Assembly: GCA_036675345.1 (NCBI GenBank)
Contig: JAKFFE010000040.1
Location: forward strand, 22,730 to 86,729
Direction: 5' to 3'
DNA: 64,000 nucleotides
Origin: JALYOC01 sp036675345
GTDB taxonomy: Bacteria; Myxococcota; Myxococcia; Myxococcales; Myxococcaceae
Below the pieces are notes generated by a model, which ran no database searches, had not been told where the DNA came from, and saw only the letters and a program-made list of their open reading frames with translations. A program made the translations under genes and the position numbers. Numbering within the stretch: the stretch's first letter is position 1; each line of letters starts with the position of its first letter. Below are positions 17,641 through 25,361 of this stretch, one piece after another.

Positions 17641-18297
17641 TTAGCCCCGTTTCTCGAAGTGCTGGTAGTCCCGCAGGGTCCGCCAGGCGCCGCCCCACCT
17701 CCACCCCCGCTGTAGGAAGGCCTGGTGGACCGGATCACCCGCCCGGATCATCCCGGGGACGGACTGCCGCCGGTCCAGGTGCGCGCGCCCGCCGGGAGGC
17801 CGCACGTCCTGACCGCGGACGTAGGGGTTGAGCCGGGGGTTGAGGTCGATCGCCATCCCGTAGGCGTGGCGGGAGAAGACCTTCGTCCCCTCCACCGCCC
17901 GGCAGTTGAAGGCGGAGGTGTTGTTGGCCGCCATCGACAGGTCGTCATCGCCGCCGTAGGCCTCGATCCGCTGCATCCGCTCGATCGGAAACCGGGCCTC
18001 GAACAGCACCCGGAACACCGCCACCAGCTCCTGGGCCACCTGCTGGTGGACCACCAGCTCCCCGGAGTGGACCTGGCCGTCGACCCCCCAGTGGGACAGC
18101 CGAAGCAGGACCAGCTGCTCCAGCGCCACCGGACAGCCCGGGCGCCAGGAGACGCCGGTCATCTCGGCGCGCAGCTGGGGTGAGAGTGGCTGGGCGTTTC
18201 CCTCGAAGGAAGCTTCGCCGGCCTGCGCAGCCACGCTCCACCCCAGGATGAGAATCAGGCACCAGCGGGCCACGGTGCGGGAGATCAATCCACGCAC
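17641..18297 (-). CDS. M15 family (D-Ala-D-Ala carboxypeptidase/endopeptidase-like) peptidase
   Basis: This 218-residue protein has a signal peptide (LISRTVARWCLILILGWSVAAQA) and an M15-type zinc peptidase domain with SRHAYGMAIDLNP (first His and Asp ligands) and DYQHFE near the C-terminus (last His ligand). Such enzymes cleave peptide cross-links or D-Ala termini in peptidoglycan. The GTG at 18297 has AGGA seven bases upstream and gives a normal signal peptide; a TTG at 18312 would add five residues. It starts 21 bases after the glycosyltransferase stop, so it is probably in the same transcript. Confidence 0.82.
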   Translation of the reverse strand: MRGLISRTVARWCLILILGWSVAAQAGEASFEGNAQPLSPQLRAEMTGVSWRPGCPVALEQLVLLRLSHWGVDGQVHSGELVVHQQVAQELVAVFRVLFEARFPIERMQRIEAYGGDDDLSMAANNTSAFNCRAVEGTKVFSRHAYGMAIDLNPRLNPYVRGQDVRPPGGRAHLDRRQSVPGMIRAGDPVHQAFLQRGWRWGGAWRTLRDYQHFEKRG

Positions 18298-18318
18298 CGT
18301 GGGGTCCTGCAAGTCCAG

Positions 18319-19836
18319 CTAGGCCGCCCGGCCCAGCTGCTCTTCGGAGACGGGCTCCACCGCCTGGGGGGCGGCCGACTTCGCCTTGCCCTGGAACAGG
18401 CTCATCAGGCCCACGTACAGGAAGCCCACCTGGAACAGCAGCAGGAAGGGGATCGAGGTCCAGATCCCCTTGGAGACCGCGTACACCAGCGCGCCGGTGA
18501 AGTAGACGCCGAAGGCCAGCTCGATCGCCGGCATCCAGTTCCGCTTCCCGCGGTAGGCAGTCTTCACCTGCACCTTGACGCCCTTGCCCTCGGCGCCGGT
18601 CTTGGGGGTGCGGGTGAAGCCGGACTGGATCCCCAGCAGGGCCTCCAGCACCGCGCGGGCGTTGTTGATCGACAGGCCGATCCCCAGGCTCATGATGAAG
18701 GGCAGGTACTTGATCCGCCCCCACCAGCTCTCGCCGCCCTCACGCTGCGCCGCCACGTAGAAGAAGCAGACCGAGGCGGTGGCCGCCAGGAAGAAGGGCA
18801 GGTCCAGGAACAGGGTCCCGTACAAGCCGTGGGTGTAGCGGACCGCCATCGACAGCGGCATCAGCAACGAGATGACCACCATCAGCAGGTAGGCCAGGTT
18901 GTTGGTGAGGTGGAAGAACGCCTCCCGCTTCACCGCGCGGGGCAGATCGCTCTTGAGGATGAAGGGCAGGATCTTCTTCGCGGTCTGGACCGACCCCTTC
19001 GCCCAGCGGTGCTGCTGGCTCTTGAAGGCGTTCATGTCCACCGGGACTTCGGCGGGGGTGATCACCTCGGGCAGGAAGATGAACTTCCAGCCGCGGGTCT
19101 GCGCCCGGTACGAGAGGTCCAGATCCTCGGTCAGGGTGTCGTGCTGCCAGCCCCCGGCGTCGGAGATGGTGGTCCGCCGCCAGATGCCAGCGGTGCCGTT
19201 GAAGTTGAAGAAGCAGCCCGACCGGTGGCGCGCGGTGTGCTCGATGATGAAGTGCCCATCGAGGAAGATCGACTGCGCCTGGGTGAGGATGGAGAAGTCG
19301 CGGTTCAGGTGGCCCCAGCGCACCTGCACCATGCCCACCTTGGCGTCGGCGAAGAACGGCACCGTCCGCTTGAGGAAGTCCGGGGTGGGGACGAAGTCGG
19401 CGTCGAACACCGCCACGTACTCGCCCTTGGCCAGCTTCAGCCCATTCTCCAGCGCCCCCGCCTTGAAGCCCTGGCGGTTCTGCCGGTGGATGTAGACCAC
19501 GTCGTGGCCCTGCCGACGCATCCGCTCCACCACCGCCTTGGCGATGGCGCAGGTCTCGTCGGTGGAGTCATCCAGGACCTGGATCTCCAACAACTCGCGC
19601 GGGTACTCGATCTTGCAGACCGACTCGATCAGCCGTTCGGTCACGTACATCTCATTGAAGATCGGCAGCTGGACGGTGACCTTGGGCAGACGCTCCAGGA
19701 GACCGTTCGGCGTGGGCAGCTTGAACTTGTGCCGGTAGTACAGGAACGCCATCCGATACCGGTGGGATCCGTAGACCGAAAGAATGCACAGGACGCCGAA
19801 GTAGACGGCCAGAAAAAGAATCTCAACGATGGTCAT
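18319..19836 (-). CDS. Processive family 2 glycosyltransferase, CslA/cellulose-synthase-like
   Basis: This 505-residue inner-membrane enzyme has an N-terminal membrane helix (ILFLAVYFGVLCILSVYG), a GT2 domain with VLDDSTDET (D89-D90), DAD (145-147), TED (236-238) and QQHRW (274-278), then four or five C-terminal membrane segments. The D,D,D,Q(Q/R)xRW set is that of processive polysaccharide synthases. LPIFNEMYVTERLIES and VLDDSTDET especially resemble CslA-type glucomannan synthases. It probably makes and extrudes a beta-linked glycan, product unknown. It lacks a PilZ domain and no BcsB partner is nearby. A strong promoter lies about 110 bases upstream. Confidence 0.88.
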   Translation of the reverse strand: MTIVEILFLAVYFGVLCILSVYGSHRYRMAFLYYRHKFKLPTPNGLLERLPKVTVQLPIFNEMYVTERLIESVCKIEYPRELLEIQVLDDSTDETCAIAKAVVERMRRQGHDVVYIHRQNRQGFKAGALENGLKLAKGEYVAVFDADFVPTPDFLKRTVPFFADAKVGMVQVRWGHLNRDFSILTQAQSIFLDGHFIIEHTARHRSGCFFNFNGTAGIWRRTTISDAGGWQHDTLTEDLDLSYRAQTRGWKFIFLPEVITPAEVPVDMNAFKSQQHRWAKGSVQTAKKILPFILKSDLPRAVKREAFFHLTNNLAYLLMVVISLLMPLSMAVRYTHGLYGTLFLDLPFFLAATASVCFFYVAAQREGGESWWGRIKYLPFIMSLGIGLSINNARAVLEALLGIQSGFTRTPKTGAEGKGVKVQVKTAYRGKRNWMPAIELAFGVYFTGALVYAVSKGIWTSIPFLLLFQVGFLYVGLMSLFQGKAKSAAPQAVEPVSEEQLGRAA

Positions 19837-19853
19837 CTGTGCGTGAGCCCTTC

Positions 19854-19875
19854 CCTCGGTGACGTCCAACCGAGG
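19854..19875 (-). promoter_or_regulatory. Hairpin in the 5' leader of the glycosyltransferase gene
   Basis: CCTCGGT and ACCGAGG form a perfect 7-bp stem with an 8-base loop, followed on the mRNA by the purine-rich GGAAGGG and then the ATG at 19836. It could affect ribosome access, but there is no comparative evidence. Confidence 0.4.
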
Positions 19876-19948
19876 TCCGTGGTCCCCCTGACGTCTCTTC
19901 CGCCGTGAAATCAATGGGTTGCCCCACGGAGGAAGAATTTGGCGGCGC

Positions 19949-19977
19949 ACAATAGGGAGGGGTCACACCGGTGTCAA
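19949..19977 (-). promoter_or_regulatory. Near-consensus sigma-70 promoter for the glycosyltransferase operon
   Basis: On the minus strand the -35 box is TTGACA (19972-19977), the spacer exactly 17 bases and the -10 box TATTGT (19949-19954). Transcription would start near 19942 and leave a leader of about 105 bases before the ATG at 19836. It is the best housekeeping promoter I found in the window. Confidence 0.75.
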
Positions 19978-20004
19978 ATGATTACGTGGACTTAGACTCT
20001 CCCA

Positions 20005-20955
20005 TCACGCAGCGAGCTGGGGCAGCGCGTCATTTTGGCCTCCCGCGTCGAGACACGCGGTGAGCAGGATCCGTTCGCAGAGGTCCTCGAAGGAGAACCC
20101 GGCCTTCCTCGCAATCTTCGGCAGCAGGCTGTGCTGGGTCATCCCGGGGAGGGTGTTCACCTCCAGCAGCACATCCTCCCCCGCCTCGGCGGCCAGCAGA
20201 TCCACCCGGCTGTAGCCACGGCAGCCCAGGGCGCGGTGGGCGGCCAGCCCCAGGGACTCCAGCGCCAGGATCCGGGCCGCACCCAGCCGCGGGGGAAGGA
20301 AGTAGCGGCTGCCTCCGCCGTACTTGCGGCGGTAGTCGAACACCCCGCCGCCGTGGGCGATCTCACAGGAGCCCAGCACCTGGTCGCCCAGGATCCCCAC
20401 CGTGATCTCCCGCCCGCGGACGAAGCGTTCCACCAGCGCCTCCCCCCCGAAGCGGCAGGCTTCGGCCACCGCCGGCGCCAGCTGGGCGCGCTCCTCCACC
20501 TTGATCAGCCCCAGCGAGGAACCGCCGCAGGAGGGTTTGACCATCACCGGGAAGCCGAGATCGCCGTGCAGCGCGTCCAGGCGCTGTTCGTGCTCGGCGC
20601 GCAGCGCGTAGCCGGGCGCGGTGGGGAGGTTGTGATGACGGAACAGCCGCTTGGCGAAGGGCTTGTTCATCGCCAGCGCGGAGGCCAGCACCCCGGAGCC
20701 GGTGTAGGGCAGCCCCATCACCTCCAGCAGCCCCTGGACCCGGCCGTCCTCCCCCACCCGGCCGTGCAGCGCCAGGAAGGCCACCTCCACCTCCGCGGCG
20801 CGCAGGGCCACGTCCAGCCCCGGTCCGGCGATCACCCGGGTCACCCGGTGGCCGCGCGCCTCCAGCGCCCGCACCACCGCCTCCCCGGTCTTGAGCGAGA
20901 TCTCCTGCTCCTCTCCCCACCCACCCATCAGCACTGCCACCCGCTTGCTGGTCAT
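20005..20955 (-). CDS. ddl: D-alanine--D-alanine ligase
   Basis: This 316-residue ATP-grasp enzyme joins two D-Ala residues for peptidoglycan precursor synthesis. Family blocks are VAVLMGGWGEEQEISLKTG at the N-terminus, HGRVGEDGRVQGLLE, GLPYTGSGVLASALAMNK, VKPSCGGSSLGLIKV and the metal/nucleotide site LLEVNTLPGMT. The usual GGxSxExxVS is GGWGEEQEIS here, a slight departure. The ATG at 20955 has AGGAGG nine bases upstream and is preferred over an in-frame upstream codon. It lies 117 bases downstream of ctpA on the same strand. Confidence 0.93.
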   Translation of the reverse strand: MTSKRVAVLMGGWGEEQEISLKTGEAVVRALEARGHRVTRVIAGPGLDVALRAAEVEVAFLALHGRVGEDGRVQGLLEVMGLPYTGSGVLASALAMNKPFAKRLFRHHNLPTAPGYALRAEHEQRLDALHGDLGFPVMVKPSCGGSSLGLIKVEERAQLAPAVAEACRFGGEALVERFVRGREITVGILGDQVLGSCEIAHGGGVFDYRRKYGGGSRYFLPPRLGAARILALESLGLAAHRALGCRGYSRVDLLAAEAGEDVLLEVNTLPGMTQHSLLPKIARKAGFSFEDLCERILLTACLDAGGQNDALPQLAA

Positions 20956-20967
20956 TGGCCACGCCTC

Positions 20968-20983
20968 CTGGAGCCAGCTCCAG
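20968..20983 (-). promoter_or_regulatory. Hairpin abutting the ddl ribosome binding site
   Basis: The 16-bp sequence has arms CTGGAG and CTCCAG around a four-base loop in the mRNA. The 3' arm runs into the AGGAGG Shine-Dalgarno at 20964-20969, sharing its first bases. Folding could partly hide the ribosome binding site. Confidence 0.4.
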
Positions 20984-21072
20984 AGCATGGGCCGTGCCGG
21001 GCGGGTGCCGAGAGGGAAGCGCCGGCGGCGCGTGGCCGCACGGACGCGCGCTGCGGCGGGAGGGCCGCGAGG

Positions 21073-22395
21073 CTACGGGGTGGCGGCGGCGCGCGCCCGG
21101 GCCACCTGGGGGGTGCTGCCGTGCAGGTACTCCAGCGCGACCTTCAGCTGGTGATCCTTCACCGGGGCGCTGCCGGGCCAGGCCTTGAGGTTGGCGGGGA
21201 GGTTCTGCTGCAGCACCCCTTCCCGCTCCGCCGCGCCCTCCGCCTTGAAGTGGTGGGCCAGGTCCTTCTCCCGCATCTGCTGGCCGCTCTCCACCTTCTC
21301 CGGCCCCTCCCCCACCACGAAGTCCGGGGTGATCCCGCGCTCCTGAATCGAGCGGCCCTTGGGGGTGTAGTACTTGGCGATGGTCAGCTTCAGGCCCGAC
21401 CCATCCTCCAGCTCGATCAGGGTCTGCACCGAACCCTTGCCGAAGGTGGGGGTGCCCATCAGCACCGCCCGGCTGTGGTCCTGCAGGGCCCCGGCCACGA
21501 TCTCCGAGGCCGACGCGCTGCCGGCGTTGACCAGCACCACCACCGGGTAGTTTCGCTCGGTGTCCCGGTCGCGGCTCTTCTCCTCGGTGGTGTTCCGGCC
21601 GTTGCGCCCCTGGGTGGTGACCACGGTGAGGTTCCCGGGCAGGAAGCGGTCGCTGATCGCCACCGCCTGATCCAGCAGCCCGCCGGGGTTGTTGCGCAGA
21701 TCCAGCACCAGCCCCCGCAGCTCCTTGCCGCCATTCTGGGTCCGCAGCCGGTCCAGCTCCTTCTTCAGGTAGAGGTCGGTGCGCTCCTGGAAGTTCTTCA
21801 CCTTCACGTGGGCGATCCCGTCGAAGAGCGATCCCTCCACCGAGACGATCCGGATGTGGTCCCGGATGATCGCGATCTCCCGCGGGGCCTGGAAGCCGGG
21901 GCGCATGATCGTCAGCAGGACCTTCTTGCCCGCCGGTCCGCGCATCTTCTGGATCGCCTCCGCCAGATCCAGCTGCCGGGTGGGCGCCCCGTCGATCTGG
22001 AGGATCTGATCCCCGGGGCGGATCCCCGCTCGCGCCGCCGGGGTGTCGTCCACCGGGGAGACCACGGTCAGCACCTCGTCCTTCTTGGCCACCTCGATCC
22101 CCAGCCCCCCGAACTCGCCGGAGGTGTCGATCTTCATCTCCTTGAAGACCTCCGGGGGCATGAACACGGTGTGCGGATCCAGGGTGTCCAGCATCCCCTT
22201 GATCGCCCCGTACACCAGCTGCTGCTGGTCCACCCGCTCCACGTAGTTGTTCTCCACGTAGGAGAGCACCCGCGCGAACAGCTCCAGCTGTTTGTAGGTG
22301 GCCTCCTCCTCCTCGGCGCCCAGCGCGGCGGAGGCGGTGACCAGACATGCGGCCGGGACGACCAGCCACCGACGCAGGGAGCGGTGAGTGCGCAC
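21073..22395 (-). CDS. ctpA: C-terminal processing peptidase, S41 family
   Basis: This 440-residue periplasmic serine protease has an N-terminal signal peptide (LRRWLVVPAACLVTASAALG), a helical cap (LSYVENNYVERVD, MLDTLDPHTVFMPPE), a PDZ domain (GLGIEVAKKDE to GDQILQIDG) and the S41 catalytic domain. The catalytic Ser is in NAGSASASEIV and the Lys in GTPTFGKGSVQ. RNNPGGLLDQAV is also conserved. CtpA-type proteases trim or degrade cell-wall hydrolases and lipoproteins. The start is placed at the GTG at 22395; one at 22431 would add twelve basic residues. It follows the ftsEX/EnvC/hydrolase genes, as often seen in deltaproteobacteria. Confidence 0.93.
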   Translation of the reverse strand: MRTHRSLRRWLVVPAACLVTASAALGAEEEEATYKQLELFARVLSYVENNYVERVDQQQLVYGAIKGMLDTLDPHTVFMPPEVFKEMKIDTSGEFGGLGIEVAKKDEVLTVVSPVDDTPAARAGIRPGDQILQIDGAPTRQLDLAEAIQKMRGPAGKKVLLTIMRPGFQAPREIAIIRDHIRIVSVEGSLFDGIAHVKVKNFQERTDLYLKKELDRLRTQNGGKELRGLVLDLRNNPGGLLDQAVAISDRFLPGNLTVVTTQGRNGRNTTEEKSRDRDTERNYPVVVLVNAGSASASEIVAGALQDHSRAVLMGTPTFGKGSVQTLIELEDGSGLKLTIAKYYTPKGRSIQERGITPDFVVGEGPEKVESGQQMREKDLAHHFKAEGAAEREGVLQQNLPANLKAWPGSAPVKDHQLKVALEYLHGSTPQVARARAAATP

Positions 22396-22455
22396 GGTCC
22401 GGAGTCTAAGGGCCACGCGACGCCGCCGCACCTTGCCCCGATGTACCCCGTCCGC

Positions 22456-23313
22456 CTACAGCCGACAGTGATCGGCGAAGGCCAGCAACTCCTCCAGCAG
22501 CTCCTTGGGCTTCTCCATCTGCGGCACGTGGCCAAAGCCTGGAATCACCTTCACCTCCGAACCCGCCGGCAAGTGCGCGCGGAAGTACTCCACGCTCTGG
22601 TGGGGAAGGATCTTCTCGCTGCCGCCCCACAGCACCCGCACCGGCATCCGCAGGCCGGAGAGCACCTGGGGGGAGACCGCGCTCAGCTCCTTGGCGTCGG
22701 CGAAGGCGGCCTTCACCGGGGGGATGGAGTACATGCTCTTGAGCTGGGAGGCGAACAGCAGCATCCCCAGCGGCGCCTTGTGGAACAGCCGCTTGGTCAG
22801 CGCCCGCGCGTCGGCCACGGTGCTCACCGCCATCGCCTGCTCCAGATCCTGCAGGTGCCCGTCGGGAAACTGGGCGCCGGCCGGCGCGATCAGCAGCAGC
22901 GCCGAGATCCGCTCCGGCAGCTGGGAGGCCAGGGTGATGCTCATCGCCCCACCCAGCGAGGTCCCCACCAGCAGACACGGCCCGGAGACCTTCTGGCGCA
23001 GGAACTCGGTCAGCAGCTCCACCTGCCGCCCGACCGGGTTGGGCCCACCCTCGGGGAGCGGCGAGAAGCCATGCCCGGGCAGGTCCATGGCGTAGAGGCG
23101 GGAGAAGCGTTTGGAGAGGCCGAAGAACAGCTTGTAGAAGCCGTTGGCCGAGCCGGCCAGCCCGTGCACCAGCACGATCGGCGGCCCCCGTCCCTCTCCC
23201 TCCAGCTCGTAGTAGTGGATGGACTGGCCCGAAAGCCGCGCGGTGTGCGAACGGACCCCGCGGGCGATGAGCGTGTGACGAAGCGTCTTCTGTACCCCGG
23301 CCAGGAGATCCAC
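22456..23313 (-). CDS. Alpha/beta hydrolase
   Basis: This 285-residue hydrolase has oxyanion region VLVHGLAGSANGFY, MDLPGHGFS, nucleophile S119 in GTSLGG and catalytic His262 in GFGHVPQ. LRMPVRVLWGGSEK supplies the region of the catalytic Asp/Glu. The order fits esterases, haloperoxidase-like and lipase-like enzymes, and a substrate cannot be assigned. There is no signal peptide. The start is GTG. It lies between EnvC (36 bases upstream) and ctpA (60 bases downstream), probably in the same operon. Confidence 0.85.
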   Translation of the reverse strand: MDLLAGVQKTLRHTLIARGVRSHTARLSGQSIHYYELEGEGRGPPIVLVHGLAGSANGFYKLFFGLSKRFSRLYAMDLPGHGFSPLPEGGPNPVGRQVELLTEFLRQKVSGPCLLVGTSLGGAMSITLASQLPERISALLLIAPAGAQFPDGHLQDLEQAMAVSTVADARALTKRLFHKAPLGMLLFASQLKSMYSIPPVKAAFADAKELSAVSPQVLSGLRMPVRVLWGGSEKILPHQSVEYFRAHLPAGSEVKVIPGFGHVPQMEKPKELLEELLAFADHCRL

Positions 23314-23349
23314 GACCGGGAACCTATCAGCAGGAGTCGAAGGTCCCGC

Positions 23350-24462
23350 CTACTTTGGGGCCAGCCACACCGAGGGATCGGTGGGGACGCCCTTCTGCCG
23401 GATCTCGAAGTACAGGTACGCGCCCTTGAGCGAGCCGGAGTCTCCCACCTGGCCCACCACCTCGCCGGCCTGGACCACCTCCCCGATCTCCCGCTCCAGC
23501 CCGGCCAGGTGGGCCAGCACGGTGTGGTACCCATCCCCGTGGTCCAGCACCATCAGATTGCCGTAGCCGCGCAGCCAGCGGGAGAAGGCGACCTTGCCCT
23601 CCGCCACCGCCTGCACCGGGGCTCCCAGCGGGGCCCGGATGTCCAGGCCCTTCTGCACGGTCACGGTGTTGAACCTGGGGTTCACCACCTTGCCAAAGCC
23701 GACCTCCACCCGACCGGAGGTGGGCATCGGCAGCCGGCCCTTGAGCGCCCCGAAGCCGGAAGACGCGGGCGGCGCCTCCATGTCCTCGATCAGCGCGGTC
23801 AGGTCCCGCTCCGCCTGCTCCAGCTCCCGGACCACCCGGCCCGCCTGGACCTGCTCGGCCTTCACCAGCTCCAGCAGCTCCGCGAAGTCCATCCGCCGCT
23901 CGGCGGCGCGCTGCGCCTCCCGCTTGGCCGCCTCCAGTCGCACCGCCAGCGCGCCCCGGATGGAGACCAGCTGGGACTGCACCCGTCCGTGGAAGCGGGC
24001 CGCCCGCTGGACCTTGGCCAGCAGCAGCAGATCGTTCTCCACCACCTGGCGCAGCGCCCGGGACCGCCACACCAGCGCCGAGAAGTCCTCCGCGGATAGC
24101 AGAGCGTCCAGGGCCCGGGTCCGGGTCAGCCGGTACATCGCCGCCAGCCGCGGCCCCAGCCGCGCCACCTGGAACTCCAGCGCGTGCTTGGCCACCTGTT
24201 CTTGCCGCTCCAGCAGCTCCACCCGCCGTCGCACGGTGCGCATCTCCCGCTCCACCTGCGCGGCCCGCTCGGTCTGGGCCCGGGCCACCCGGCTGGCGCG
24301 TTCCAGCAGCTCCAGCAGGCTGCCCTTCTGCGAGGAGAGCATCCCCTGCGCGGCCCGCTGACGCTCCAGCTTCTCCCGCAGCTCGTGGCGTTCGTCCCGC
24401 ACCGCGGCCTGGGCCCAGGCGGGAGAGGAGAGCAGCGCCGCCAGCAGGAGAAGGAGCCTCAT
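23350..24462 (-). CDS. EnvC-like septal factor with degenerate LytM (M23) domain
   Basis: This 370-residue exported protein has a signal peptide (MRLLLLLAALLSSPAWAQA), a long coiled coil (residues 24-230) and a C-terminal LytM/M23 domain. The metal ligands of active M23 peptidases look lost: the first His is replaced (NTVTVQKGLDIRAP) and the final HFE motif reads LYFEIR. This is how E. coli EnvC works, as an activator of amidases under FtsEX control, and not as a hydrolase. The ATG at 24462 has GAGGG four bases upstream and overlaps the ftsX stop by one base, so translation is coupled. Confidence 0.88.
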   Translation of the reverse strand: MRLLLLLAALLSSPAWAQAAVRDERHELREKLERQRAAQGMLSSQKGSLLELLERASRVARAQTERAAQVEREMRTVRRRVELLERQEQVAKHALEFQVARLGPRLAAMYRLTRTRALDALLSAEDFSALVWRSRALRQVVENDLLLLAKVQRAARFHGRVQSQLVSIRGALAVRLEAAKREAQRAAERRMDFAELLELVKAEQVQAGRVVRELEQAERDLTALIEDMEAPPASSGFGALKGRLPMPTSGRVEVGFGKVVNPRFNTVTVQKGLDIRAPLGAPVQAVAEGKVAFSRWLRGYGNLMVLDHGDGYHTVLAHLAGLEREIGEVVQAGEVVGQVGDSGSLKGAYLYFEIRQKGVPTDPSVWLAPK

Positions 24463-25361
24463 CACACCCTCAGGAAGCGGCCCACCGCCACGAAGCTGCC
24501 CGCCAGGCCCAGCCCGGCGCCGGCGGCCAGCGTCTCCAGCACCAGCTGGCCGGTGACGAAGCTGGGCTCCGAGGGCCCGACCAGGAACGCGAACAGCTGC
24601 GCCAGCCGCGGGCCCACCAGCAGCGCGAAGGCCGCCAGTCCACCCAGGGCCACCGCCGCGCCCAGCACCCCCTGCAGCAGGCCTTCGAGCAGGAAGGGCG
24701 CCTTGACGAAGCGGTCGGTGGCGCCCACCAGCTTCTGGATCTCGATCTCCTCCCGGCGCGCGTAGATCGCCAGCTGGAGGGTGGCGGAGACGATCACCAC
24801 CGTGGCCAGGGCCACGATCAGCCAGGCGGCCAGGCCGCCGTAGCGCAACGCCCGGCCGATCGCCGACAGCCGCTCCACCGCCTCTTCGCCGTAGTCCACC
24901 GCGTTCACCGAGGGCATCGCCCGCAGCGCGTCGGACAGCGTCCGCAGCTGCTCCGCGCCGCGGTTGGCCGCCGGGACCTCCAGCTCCACCGAGGCCGGCA
25001 GCGGGTTGGCCGGCAGCGACCCCAGCGCGTCCCCCACCTCTCCCAGCTCCGAGCGCAGCCGCTCCAGCGCTTCCTGGGGAGAGACGATCTGGGCGGTGCC
25101 TCCGGAGCGGGTGGCGGCGAAGCTGCGCACCGCCTCCAGCTCGTCCGGGGAGGCGGTCTCGGTGAGGTACACGGTCAACCGCACCTGCCCGCCCAGGGTG
25201 GCCACCAGGTCATCCACCAGCCGGGTGGCGGTGCGCACCAGCCCGGCGGTGAACAGCGCGATGGCGATGGTCAGCACCGCGATGAAGTGCACGAACGGCG
25301 CGTGGCGCAGCCCCTGCGCCGCCGAGCGCCAGAAGTAGCCGGTCTTGGCGATCCCGCTCAT
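24462..25361 (-). CDS. ftsX: Cell division ABC transporter-like permease FtsX
   Basis: This 299-residue protein has FtsX topology: a first membrane segment (VHFIAVLTIAIALFTAGLV), a large extracytoplasmic domain containing VRLTVYLTETASPDELE and NAVDYGEEAVERL, then three C-terminal membrane segments with the cytoplasmic ARREEIEIQKLVGATDRFVKAP-type loop. FtsX transmits the ATPase state of FtsE to periplasmic amidase activators, and an EnvC-like partner follows immediately. The start overlaps the ftsE stop by four bases (ATGA). Confidence 0.94.
   Translation of the reverse strand: MSGIAKTGYFWRSAAQGLRHAPFVHFIAVLTIAIALFTAGLVRTATRLVDDLVATLGGQVRLTVYLTETASPDELEAVRSFAATRSGGTAQIVSPQEALERLRSELGEVGDALGSLPANPLPASVELEVPAANRGAEQLRTLSDALRAMPSVNAVDYGEEAVERLSAIGRALRYGGLAAWLIVALATVVIVSATLQLAIYARREEIEIQKLVGATDRFVKAPFLLEGLLQGVLGAAVALGGLAAFALLVGPRLAQLFAFLVGPSEPSFVTGQLVLETLAAGAGLGLAGSFVAVGRFLRV

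Noticed and set aside
20035..24099. A 1354-residue open frame on the plus strand across ddl, ctpA, the hydrolase and EnvC
   Set aside because: Four recognisable genes lie on the other strand in this interval, and the long frame is His/Arg/Gln-rich low complexity caused by GC bias at third positions.
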